NCBI GenBank assembly: GCA_017408185.1
Contig: JAFQVE010000026.1
Location: 1 to 20,124 of the forward strand
Direction of reading: 5' to 3'
Length of the DNA: 20,124 nt
From: Oscillospiraceae bacterium
Lineage (GTDB): Bacteria > Bacillota_A > Clostridia > Oscillospirales > JAAYXM01
The notes under the pieces are model-generated. The model was not told the origin of the DNA, ran no database searches, and was given only the letters and a program-made list of their open reading frames with translations. Shown in pieces: positions 1 through 5,893 of the stretch; positions within the stretch are counted from its first letter, which is position 1; every line of letters begins with the position of its first letter. The position numbers and the translations under genes are program-made.

Positions 1-395
1 GGTATTCCCGCTTCGACGAACGGACGGCAGCGTACAACGTGCTCACTTCCGATGTCGGTGGCGCATATTACGGCATCAACCTCGCCAATCATATCCTCAG
101 GCTTTTCCGTAACATTTTCAATAAGCGCGGCACGTGCACAGTTGCGCGCCATTTCTATGTCGGCATATCCGCTAAAGCAGACATGCGTTACCTTTACACC
201 TTCTATACCGAAGGTTTCCTTCGGCTGGCGGTTAAGGTATACAGGAATTATAGGATACGTCTTTCCCGTCCAGCGTTCCATTTCCGCCTTATCATATCCG
301 TTTATAATCGCACTCCACGAAAAGGGGTGCGCATTACCTTCTGTCATGCCTAATATTCCAAGCTTTATCTGCTTGTTTCCGAAGGGAAAGGTCAT
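1..395 (-). CDS. Gfo/Idh/MocA-like oxidoreductase, N-terminal part (runs off left edge)
   Basis: Partial gene: 131 codons are visible and the 3' end lies outside the window. It starts at the ATG at 393-395, preceded by a strong AAGGAG. The N-terminus has a beta strand and glycine-rich turn (GILGMTEG, residues 13-20), then HPFSWSAIINGY, a signature I associate with a Gfo/Idh/MocA-like dehydrogenase subgroup found in Firmicutes sugar clusters. A second strand ending DAVICATDIGSEH (about 110-122) fits the Rossmann fold, where a bound sugar or NAD(P)-interacting segment would follow. The turn is GMTEG rather than the classical GxGxxG/A, so cofactor binding may differ. It is probably the last visible gene of the operon with the aldo/keto reductase 46 bases upstream. 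The substrate cannot be told from this fragment. Family assignment is fairly sure; activity is inferred. Confidence 0.75.
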   Translation of the reverse strand, partial: MTFPFGNKQIKLGILGMTEGNAHPFSWSAIINGYDKAEMERWTGKTYPIIPVYLNRQPKETFGIEGVKVTHVCFSGYADIEMARNCARAALIENVTEKPEDMIGEVDAVICATDIGSEHVVRCRPFVEAGI

Positions 396-441
396 AGTAT
401 CTCTCCTTTTTGGTTTTTAAATATGCTTGGAAGTCACCTGC

Positions 442-1362
442 TTAAAGCTTCCATTCCCACGGATGAATGACAAGCGGGTCTATATTCTCCGAGATCTCCA
501 GAATTCTGTTGCTGGCTGATTCAGGCAACATACTTTCCGAGAAAAGCTCCGCATTTTCTTTTACCTGTGAGGGTGTTTCACAACCGAGAACGATTGAACC
601 TACACCGCAGGAAGCACGAATAAACGAAAGCGCAAGACTTGCAACCGATATTTCATTTTCTTCTGCAATTTTTCTTATTTGCGCAAGCGGCTCCCCGGCT
701 TTCTGAAGCTTTTCGGGAAGCCTTTCCGGCTCAATAAAGAACAATCCATTCAGATAAATACTACGTGCAAAAACCGTGACGCCGCAATCGGAAAGCTTCT
801 TTACCGTTCCGTCACGAAGCTCCTTATTATCAAATAAGTTCAGTGGAATCTGAATGCAGTCAAACACATCCGTATCACACAGCCGTGAAAGCTCATTCTT
901 GTCTGAAAATGAGACTCCGATATTGTCTGCCAGGCCTTCCTTTTTTAGCTTTACCAGTGCGTCTGTAACCGCCCTGCCGTACTTTTTTATGTATTTCTCG
1001 TTATGTAACATAAGAAAAGGAAGTCTTTCCACATTCAGTCTCTCGGCAGAGGCCTTAGCTTTCTCTGCAAGGATATCAAAAAGCTTGTTTTCATCTTCAC
1101 ATTCAAAATGAAACTTTGTAACGACGGTAGACCTGACCTCGCTTTTTGAAAGGTATTTACCGATAAGCTCCTCGCTGTCTCCGTAAGCCTCCGCTGTATC
1201 AAACGACGTCACACCGTACACTTGCGCTGTCTTTAATATTTCGGCAGCAGTATCCGCAGACGGTTTTCCGTCTTTGTTATTGATTCCGTAGTTCATTCCA
1301 AGCTGAACCGTGCCGAGAGTCATTTCCGAAATTCTGTATCCGTTTTTCTCAATATATCTCAT
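442..1362 (-). CDS. Aldo/keto reductase family oxidoreductase
   Basis: A 306-residue single-domain protein, the normal length for the aldo/keto reductase (AKR) family of NAD(P)H-dependent (beta/alpha)8-barrel enzymes. The catalytic tetrad is visible: Asp55 and Tyr60 in FDTAEAYG, Lys83 in VVTKFHF and His120 in FLMLHNEK. The C-terminal cofactor region, with IVLGCETPSQVKEN near 257-270, matches the usual AKR phosphate-binding part. The start ATG has AAGGAG five bases upstream, and that site follows directly on the SDR stop codon, so the two genes are probably translationally linked. The open TxxLGxxxxG start of the barrel (TLGTVQLGMNYG) resembles the bacterial AKR subgroup often found in sugar or polyol operons. 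The enzyme is cytoplasmic; the likely substrate is a sugar-derived aldehyde or ketone, but it cannot be named from sequence. Confidence 0.9.
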   Translation of the reverse strand: MRYIEKNGYRISEMTLGTVQLGMNYGINNKDGKPSADTAAEILKTAQVYGVTSFDTAEAYGDSEELIGKYLSKSEVRSTVVTKFHFECEDENKLFDILAEKAKASAERLNVERLPFLMLHNEKYIKKYGRAVTDALVKLKKEGLADNIGVSFSDKNELSRLCDTDVFDCIQIPLNLFDNKELRDGTVKKLSDCGVTVFARSIYLNGLFFIEPERLPEKLQKAGEPLAQIRKIAEENEISVASLALSFIRASCGVGSIVLGCETPSQVKENAELFSESMLPESASNRILEISENIDPLVIHPWEWKL

Positions 1363-1371
1363 GACTTCTCC

Positions 1372-2160
1372 TTACTTTGCACTGTACCCGCCATCAACCG
1401 GGAGACTTACGCCTGTGACATACGCCGATGCATCACTTGCAAGATATATTATTGCACCCATAATGTCCGTATCGTTTGCCATTCTTCCAAGCATTGTCTT
1501 TTTGCAATACCTCTCCACAAACGGTTCAGGCTGATGTCCGAAAAGCCCGCCGAGCTCAAGACAATTACATCTGACATTGTGTTTCCCGTAGTGTTCTGCG
1601 AGGAATTTGGTGTAGTTTGTCATTCCGCCTTTGTGGAAGAAGTAATCCCCCGGAACACCGTTGGCATACATAGAAGTGCCTTCATATAACGAATAATCAG
1701 GCCCCAGTATGCCCATATACGAACCTATGTTTATTATCGAGCCTGACCCATTTTCTGCCATGCGGTCACCGAAAGCACGCGAAATCACAAAAAGTCCCGT
1801 AGCGTTTGCTCTCATACTCATATCGAAGTTTTCCGCGGTATCGGTATATCCGTCCGTGCACCGGAGAACGGCATTATTTACGAGAATATCTACCTTGCCT
1901 TCTTTTTCGTAAATTCTGTCACAAAGTGCAAGAATACTTTCTTCGGAAAGCAAATCCACCTTTTCCGGGATAACCCGACCTCCGCATTCTGCTTCAAGCG
2001 TCTTTGCAACATCAGCGTTTTTTTCTATGCTTCGTGAAGCCATATACACGGTTGCCCCGGCAGATGCAAGAGCACGCACTATCTGCTTACCGTAAGATCC
2101 CGCTCCTCCGGTAACCACCGCTATTTTACCCGATAAGTCGAATAATTTATACGCTGTCAT
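1372..2160 (-). CDS. Short-chain dehydrogenase/reductase (SDR) family oxidoreductase
   Basis: Classical SDR, an NAD(P)-dependent alcohol/ketone oxidoreductase. From the ATG at 2158-2160 it has 262 residues. The sequence shows the TGGAGSYG cofactor loop (TGxxxGxG) about 17-24, VNNAV near 94-98, a catalytic Ser in INIGSYMG near 147, and Tyr-x3-Lys as YFFHK (about 173-177). It ends with ASAYVTGVSLPVDGGY, the usual SDR tail. The YEGTSMY segment and the KGG after the active site resemble gluconate 5-dehydrogenase-like SDRs, which suggests a sugar acid or polyol substrate; that is inference. An in-frame ATG 33 bases upstream (2193) also has a GGAG site. I prefer 2160 because the SDR domain begins there and AAGGAGG precedes it, though with a long 12-base spacing. 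It lies between a Gfo/Idh/MocA gene and the aldo/keto reductase. Confidence 0.9.
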   Translation of the reverse strand: MTAYKLFDLSGKIAVVTGGAGSYGKQIVRALASAGATVYMASRSIEKNADVAKTLEAECGGRVIPEKVDLLSEESILALCDRIYEKEGKVDILVNNAVLRCTDGYTDTAENFDMSMRANATGLFVISRAFGDRMAENGSGSIINIGSYMGILGPDYSLYEGTSMYANGVPGDYFFHKGGMTNYTKFLAEHYGKHNVRCNCLELGGLFGHQPEPFVERYCKKTMLGRMANDTDIMGAIIYLASDASAYVTGVSLPVDGGYSAK

Positions 2161-2222
2161 AGCCTTAACGAACCTCCTTTGTTTTCGGTACATTTGGCTC
2201 CTTCTGAATTTCCGATGAGAAG

Positions 2223-3236
2223 TTAAATGCTATTTTTGAGAAGGAGCTCTGCCATGTCCATGCTTTTTGCAGAGTCTGCAATTGTACACAGCGGAGTTTT
2301 GTTGTTCAGGATGCAGTCGATAAAGTCAATATCTTCACTTTTGTAACCGTAGTACTGATGATATGCATCGCCACCGGCAATTTCCTTGCCATCGAGATAT
2401 TCAATGTTATATTTACCCACACCTGCGGCAGCTGCGGAATAAAGAGCTACACCATCGTTGTATATTATTCTCGCATCACATGTCGGTGTCGCAAAACCAA
2501 GGTTGATAAATGCACTTGCACCGCTTCCGTGGATTTCAAGGTCGTGAACTCTTCCGCTTGCCTGATAGTTTGCACGCAATGTACCTACGATTCCGTTTTC
2601 AAAGCGGAAAACGCTGTTCCACGCATTGTCAACAGGAGAGTTGAAACGACCGATGACGGTTGAAGCAGCAACAGGTTCAGACTGCGCAACATAGCGAGCA
2701 AGATCCAAAGCATGGATTATGTCGCTGTTAAATGCGGAACCATAGAACCAGCAGGATGATATGTTAGCATATTTCATAAAGCGGCTGTCAATCTGGACGA
2801 TTTCTCCGACTGCACGAACCTTTTTAAGAACCTCTTGTACAAGAGGAATGTGGCGGCGGTTCATTGCCACTGCCGCAATTTTATTGTTTCTTTCTGCGCA
2901 TCTGGCAAGAGAATGCGCCTGGTATGAATCAAGGCCTGACGGTTTTTCCATCATTACGTTATTTCCTGCTTCAAGGCAGTCATATGCAACACGCATTGTG
3001 CAGTCCGGGTTTACGAGAACAAAAATTCCGTCAAGATCCTTTTCGTTTTTCAGCAAATCATAATGTACACCGTACACATGAGGAATGTTATACTTTTCGG
3101 CCATTTTTTCTGCTTTTTCAATCTGTGCATCTGCAATTGCAATAATTTCGCAGTTGTCGAGCTCAGCAAGACTCGGCAGATGAACACTTTGGGCGATGCC
3201 GCCCGCACCTATAAGAGCAACCTTTGCTTTTTTCAT
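2223..3236 (-). CDS. Gfo/Idh/MocA family oxidoreductase
   Basis: A 337-residue protein of normal length for NAD(P)-dependent sugar or inositol dehydrogenases of the Gfo/Idh/MocA family. The N-terminal Rossmann domain opens with VALIGAGGIAQSVHLPSL (GAGGIA about 10-15). The family signature MMEKPSG lies near 94-100, where the Lys is the usual catalytic/cofactor residue. The alpha/beta C-terminal substrate domain follows. The ATG at 3234-3236 has AAGGAAG seven bases upstream; a more upstream in-frame start (3278) would add 14 residues that do not fit the family, so I use 3236. This is the first gene of the leftward operon and is transcribed divergently from an AraC-type regulator, so it is probably regulated by it. 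The second Gfo/Idh/MocA-like gene at the left edge is a distant relative, not a duplicate. The substrate is unknown; the cluster suggests oxidation and rearrangement of a sugar or sugar acid. Confidence 0.92.
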   Translation of the reverse strand: MKKAKVALIGAGGIAQSVHLPSLAELDNCEIIAIADAQIEKAEKMAEKYNIPHVYGVHYDLLKNEKDLDGIFVLVNPDCTMRVAYDCLEAGNNVMMEKPSGLDSYQAHSLARCAERNNKIAAVAMNRRHIPLVQEVLKKVRAVGEIVQIDSRFMKYANISSCWFYGSAFNSDIIHALDLARYVAQSEPVAASTVIGRFNSPVDNAWNSVFRFENGIVGTLRANYQASGRVHDLEIHGSGASAFINLGFATPTCDARIIYNDGVALYSAAAAGVGKYNIEYLDGKEIAGGDAYHQYYGYKSEDIDFIDCILNNKTPLCTIADSAKSMDMAELLLKNSI

Positions 3237-3268
3237 AATTAATCTTCCTTTCAAGCTGTTTTTTCTTA

Positions 3269-3297
3269 ATGATATCACTCTTTTTGTGCAATGTATT
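3269..3297 (-). promoter_or_regulatory. Weak candidate promoter of the leftward sugar-oxidation operon
   Basis: On the minus strand TATCAT (3269-3274) can act as a -10. Seventeen bases upstream lies only a poor -35 (AATACA, 3292-3297). A promoter with a reasonable -10 and no proper -35 is what one expects where an AraC-type protein activates transcription. The paired direct repeats (3303-3342) would lie at about -41 to -80. This is inference from spacing only. Confidence 0.35.
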
Positions 3298-3302
3298 TAG
3301 AA

Positions 3303-3342
3303 AAAATTCTGTATAACGCACCGTATTTGTACAAAATTCTGT
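3303..3342. promoter_or_regulatory. Candidate AraC-type operator: two direct repeats 30 bp apart
   Basis: AAAATTCTGT occurs at 3303-3312 and again, identical, at 3333-3342. The centre-to-centre distance is 30 bp, close to three helical turns, so both copies face the same side of the DNA. They lie between the start of the Gfo/Idh/MocA operon and the -35 of the AraC-family gene. AraC-family activators commonly bind direct half-sites just upstream of the -35 region. The regulator at 3402-4220 is the obvious candidate ligand. Confidence 0.5.
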
Positions 3343-3349
3343 TTGTATA

Positions 3350-3378
3350 TTGAATTGCTTGCGATTTTGTTTTATAAT
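3350..3378 (+). promoter_or_regulatory. Sigma-A type promoter of the AraC-family gene
   Basis: TTGAAT (3350-3355, 4 of 6 to TTGACA), a 17-base spacer and a perfect TATAAT (3373-3378). Transcription would start near 3385, leaving a very short leader before GAGGTG (3387-3392) and the ATG at 3402. The second copy of the direct repeat ends seven bases before the -35, so autoregulation is plausible. Confidence 0.7.
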
Positions 3379-3401
3379 AACTATGTGAGGTGTTGAAAAA
3401 T

Positions 3402-4220
3402 ATGGATATACATGTGTTTTTTATCGCTGACCATACGGCAGACAATGTAGTCGCCCACGCACATAAATTTTTTCAGTTTATGTACTGTAAATCCGGCAAG
3501 GGCATCATAACTCTCTCGGGAAAAGCGTATGCTACAGAAAGAGGGAATGTGTATCTTGCCGCACCGGGAGTGTCACACTCCATCGAAACCATTGAGCGCC
3601 TTGAATTGATTGAGTTCAAATTTTATGCTTACGGCAAATTTGCGGATAGGTTAAAAGAGCTTCCAGCAGTGTTTTCGATATCGGAAAATCCCTTTGTTAC
3701 AGAGCTACTTTTCCGAAATGTAAAGGAAGGCTTTGCCAAAAAGGAGTTTTTTAATTCTGCCGTCGATGCAGGGATGCTTTCGTTCTTTATGAATCTTTCC
3801 GGAAATTTGCTTAAAAGAATTGAAAAACATTCTGCGCCGGCTTCAAATTATGTCCATCTCGATGCCGAGGAGAAACAAACCCGCGACATTGACATAATAA
3901 TACTTAAACTCCGTGACTATATAGAAAAACATTTTGCCGAGAAAATAACGCTTGATGATCTTGCAAACGAAGTACACTTTAATAAGACATATTTTGTGAA
4001 ACGATTTCAGGTTTTTTGGGGAATGCCGCCGATGAAGTATGTGAATAATGTACGGCTTGAAAAGGTAGAAAAGCTTTTGGTTTCTTCGGATGATTCCATA
4101 AAAGATATTGCCGAAAAGACTGGGTTTAGCAGCATTCATTATTTAAGCAGAAAATTCAAAGAGCGGTATGGTGTGGCACCAAGTGAATACCGAACACAAC
4201 AAAAGAAACGCAGTAAATGA
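3402..4220 (+). CDS. AraC family transcriptional regulator
   Basis: A 272-residue regulator from the ATG at 3402 (GAGGTG nine bases upstream; a GTG at 3390 and a TTG at 3393 are in frame but overlap or crowd that site). The N-terminal half is a small cupin/AraC-type sensing domain with HAHKFFQFMYCKSGKG and the APGVSHSIE metal/ligand-pocket type motif. The C-terminal ~100 residues hold two helix-turn-helix units: ITLDDLANEVHFNKTYFVKRF and DSIKDIAEKTGFSSIHYLSR, ending KERYGVAPSEYR, the classical AraC signature. It lies divergently from the sugar dehydrogenase operon and probably activates it in response to a sugar or derivative. The ligand cannot be read from sequence. It is probably dimeric, binding the 30-bp-spaced direct repeats in the intergenic region. 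Confidence 0.93.
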   Translation: MDIHVFFIADHTADNVVAHAHKFFQFMYCKSGKGIITLSGKAYATERGNVYLAAPGVSHSIETIERLELIEFKFYAYGKFADRLKELPAVFSISENPFVTELLFRNVKEGFAKKEFFNSAVDAGMLSFFMNLSGNLLKRIEKHSAPASNYVHLDAEEKQTRDIDIIILKLRDYIEKHFAEKITLDDLANEVHFNKTYFVKRFQVFWGMPPMKYVNNVRLEKVEKLLVSSDDSIKDIAEKTGFSSIHYLSRKFKERYGVAPSEYRTQQKKRSK

Positions 4221-4252
4221 ATAAATTTCTTCTCAAAATCAGCCAAATAAAC

Positions 4253-4288
4253 ATCCACCCTGTGAGGTATAAACCTCACAGGGTGGAT
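4253..4288. terminator. Perfect 16-bp hairpin between convergent genes
   Basis: The arms 4253-4268 and 4273-4288 are complementary over all 16 bases around an ATAA loop (core CCACCCTGTGAGGT). It lies between the end of the AraC-family gene and the end of the convergent coiled-coil gene. The run after the stem is not a clean T tract on either side (CATCGTTATT in the plus direction, GTTTATTTGG in the minus direction). It probably stops transcription from both directions, but it is not a textbook intrinsic terminator. Confidence 0.6.
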
Positions 4289-4327
4289 CATCGTTATTGC
4301 AGAAAATTTCTCACACTGTCATACGGG

Positions 4328-4816
4328 CTACTTCTGTTCTTCCGGTTTTGCGGAGGTTTTTACAACAGCGGATTTAAACTGCTTTCTTGATTCACGGGTT
4401 TCATTGAGCGCCTGCTCAATAACGGTTTCAAGACGGCGCAAGGTATCCTCGGCGTAGTCATTTGACGCACGGCGAAGCTCCTTTGCCTTGCTTTCTGCAA
4501 TGGACATAATCTCATTAGCCTTCTGGCGCGAGGTTATAACTATTTCATCCTCTGCAACCATATGGCGTGCGCGGTCCTCTGCCGCACTTTTGATTGCTTC
4601 TGCCTCTTTTTTTGCCTGTGCAAGGATTTCATTTCTGTTTTCGACGATCGCGCGCGCCTGCTCTAAATCCTTAGGCAGATTTGCGCGGATTTCATCAATA
4701 AGGTCAAGAAGCTTTTCACGCTCGATAAGGCATTTTTCGGCACCGAAGGGCAACGCCCATGCATCGGACACCATTTCATACAGCATATTTACCAATTCAT
4801 CAATTCCGCTTGCCAT
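4328..4816 (-). CDS. Conserved coiled-coil protein downstream of coaD (ATPase/F0-b-like)
   Basis: A 162-residue, highly charged protein that is almost entirely helical. From about residue 50 to 150 it shows heptad-like runs rich in Ala, Glu, Lys and Arg (ARAIVENRNEILAQAKKEAE, then IMSIAESKAKELRRASNDYA). It has no signal peptide or membrane helix. In clostridial genomes I recall a similar protein next to coaD that is often labelled 'ATPase' or likened to V-/F-type ATPase peripheral-stalk subunits. The label rests on coiled-coil resemblance only, and I see no Walker motif. The YAEDTLRRLE segment resembles that clostridial family. Its ATG follows AAAGGAA by 12 bases, and it begins 36 bases after the coaD stop, so it is probably last in the uvrC-rsmD-coaD operon. 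The function is unknown; a DivIVA-like or scaffold role is possible but unproven. Confidence 0.8.
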   Translation of the reverse strand: MASGIDELVNMLYEMVSDAWALPFGAEKCLIEREKLLDLIDEIRANLPKDLEQARAIVENRNEILAQAKKEAEAIKSAAEDRARHMVAEDEIVITSRQKANEIMSIAESKAKELRRASNDYAEDTLRRLETVIEQALNETRESRKQFKSAVVKTSAKPEEQK

Positions 4817-4851
4817 TTACACTACCATTCCTTTCCTCTGAGGCACTGCCT

Positions 4852-5337
4852 CTATTCTCCCCTTAAGAGCCTTTTTGTTACATCGTCTAAAATTGTTTCA
4901 GGTACAAACGGTGAAATATCTCCGCCAAGCGAGCAGATTTCTTTCACGACGCTTGATGATAAATACAAATTTTCCTCCGAAGTCGGCAAAAACAAGGTTT
5001 CAAGCTTTGGGTTGATTTTGCGGTTTATAAGCGCCATCTGAAATTCGCTTTCAAAGTCGCTTACAGCGCGAAGCCCCTTAATAAGGACACAATCTCCCAC
5101 AGACTTTACCCATTCTGCCAGAAGAGCATCGGATGCCGTGATTTCAACATTCGGAAAAGCCGCTGTCACACGCTTTAAAAAACCGCAGCGTTCTTCAAGG
5201 GTGAACGTAGGCCGTTTCTTAGCATTTACCATAGCCACAACTATTACTTTATCGAATATTGATGCCGCTCTTTCAATAATATCAAGATGTCCTTTTGTAA
5301 CCGGGTCAAAGCTTCCGGGATAAACTGCGATTTTCAT
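4852..5337 (-). CDS. coaD: Phosphopantetheine adenylyltransferase (CoaD)
   Basis: Penultimate step of coenzyme A synthesis: transfer of AMP from ATP to 4'-phosphopantetheine to give dephospho-CoA. The protein has 161 residues from the ATG at 5335-5337, the usual CoaD length. The nucleotidyltransferase signature is at the N-terminus (YPGSFDPVTKGHLDII, with the T-x-G-H element at about 14-17). The KGLRAVSDFESEF segment and the SSSVVKEI motif (equivalent to ISSTxxR) follow in the expected order. A longer in-frame reading exists upstream but overlaps rsmD and carries no family sequence. The ribosome site TTTGAGG uses the rsmD stop codon (TGA), and the start comes 10 bases after that stop, so translation is probably coupled. 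The rsmD-coaD pairing is common in Firmicutes. Confidence 0.97.
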   Translation of the reverse strand: MKIAVYPGSFDPVTKGHLDIIERAASIFDKVIVVAMVNAKKRPTFTLEERCGFLKRVTAAFPNVEITASDALLAEWVKSVGDCVLIKGLRAVSDFESEFQMALINRKINPKLETLFLPTSEENLYLSSSVVKEICSLGGDISPFVPETILDDVTKRLLRGE

Positions 5338-5347
5338 TGACTTCGCC

Positions 5348-5893
5348 TCAAATTTCTGATTTACGGATAACCGTAAGCTTAATACGTCCGTACTTGTATT
5401 CACGATACGAATACTTATCCGAATCTGCCTTCAGAACCTCCGAAGAAGAATCTGTTTCACATACTATTATACCATAATCTGACAATATGTCAAATGAATA
5501 TATTGTTTCAAGTGCTTTTTCGAGCAAATTACTGTTATACGGCGGGTCTAAAAATATCACATCGTATTTTGCGTTTTTGGTCAAAACCTCGGCAAAATCG
5601 CCGCGGTGTATGCTTATCAGATCAGCAAAATCACAACGCTTTATATTTTCTTTGATTATATCTGCAGCGCGCTTTGAATTTTCCACCGCAACAGCGCTTT
5701 TGGCGCCGCGACTTATTGCCTCTATCGCAAGCTGACCGCTTCCTGAGAACAAATCAAGAACGCGCGCATTCTCTATATCAAATTGAATTATATTGAATAT
5801 GGATTCCTTCACTTTATCTGTTGTTGGGCGTGTTTCTTCCCCTTCAAGAGCCTTAAGCACGCGACCGCGCGCAATTCCCGAAATTACTCTCAT
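5348..5893 (-). CDS. rsmD: 16S rRNA (guanine(966)-N(2))-methyltransferase RsmD
   Basis: An S-adenosylmethionine-dependent methyltransferase that modifies G966 (E. coli numbering) of 16S rRNA in the assembled small subunit. It has 181 residues, the full family length. It opens with RVISGIARGR and TRPTTDKVKESIFN (about 22-34), both typical of RsmD. The SAM-binding motif DLFSGSGQLAIEA is at 47-59 and the catalytic DPPY tetrad is at 116-119. The start ATG overlaps the uvrC stop by four bases (ATGA). The 3' end contains the coaD ribosome binding site. Confidence 0.96.
   Translation of the reverse strand: MRVISGIARGRVLKALEGEETRPTTDKVKESIFNIIQFDIENARVLDLFSGSGQLAIEAISRGAKSAVAVENSKRAADIIKENIKRCDFADLISIHRGDFAEVLTKNAKYDVIFLDPPYNSNLLEKALETIYSFDILSDYGIIVCETDSSSEVLKADSDKYSYREYKYGRIKLTVIRKSEI

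Noticed and set aside
2161..2193. A longer SDR reading starting at the ATG at 2193
   Set aside because: The extra 11 residues are basic and outside the SDR fold, though a GGAG lies four bases before that ATG; I keep it only as an alternative start.
3237..3278. A longer N-terminus for the Gfo/Idh/MocA gene
   Set aside because: The extension would cover the AAGGAAG ribosome site of the inner ATG and precedes the first Rossmann strand by too many residues.
5338..5403. A 22-residue N-terminal extension of coaD
   Set aside because: It would be encoded inside the end of rsmD in another frame; CoaD proteins begin at the KIAVYPGSFDP strand.
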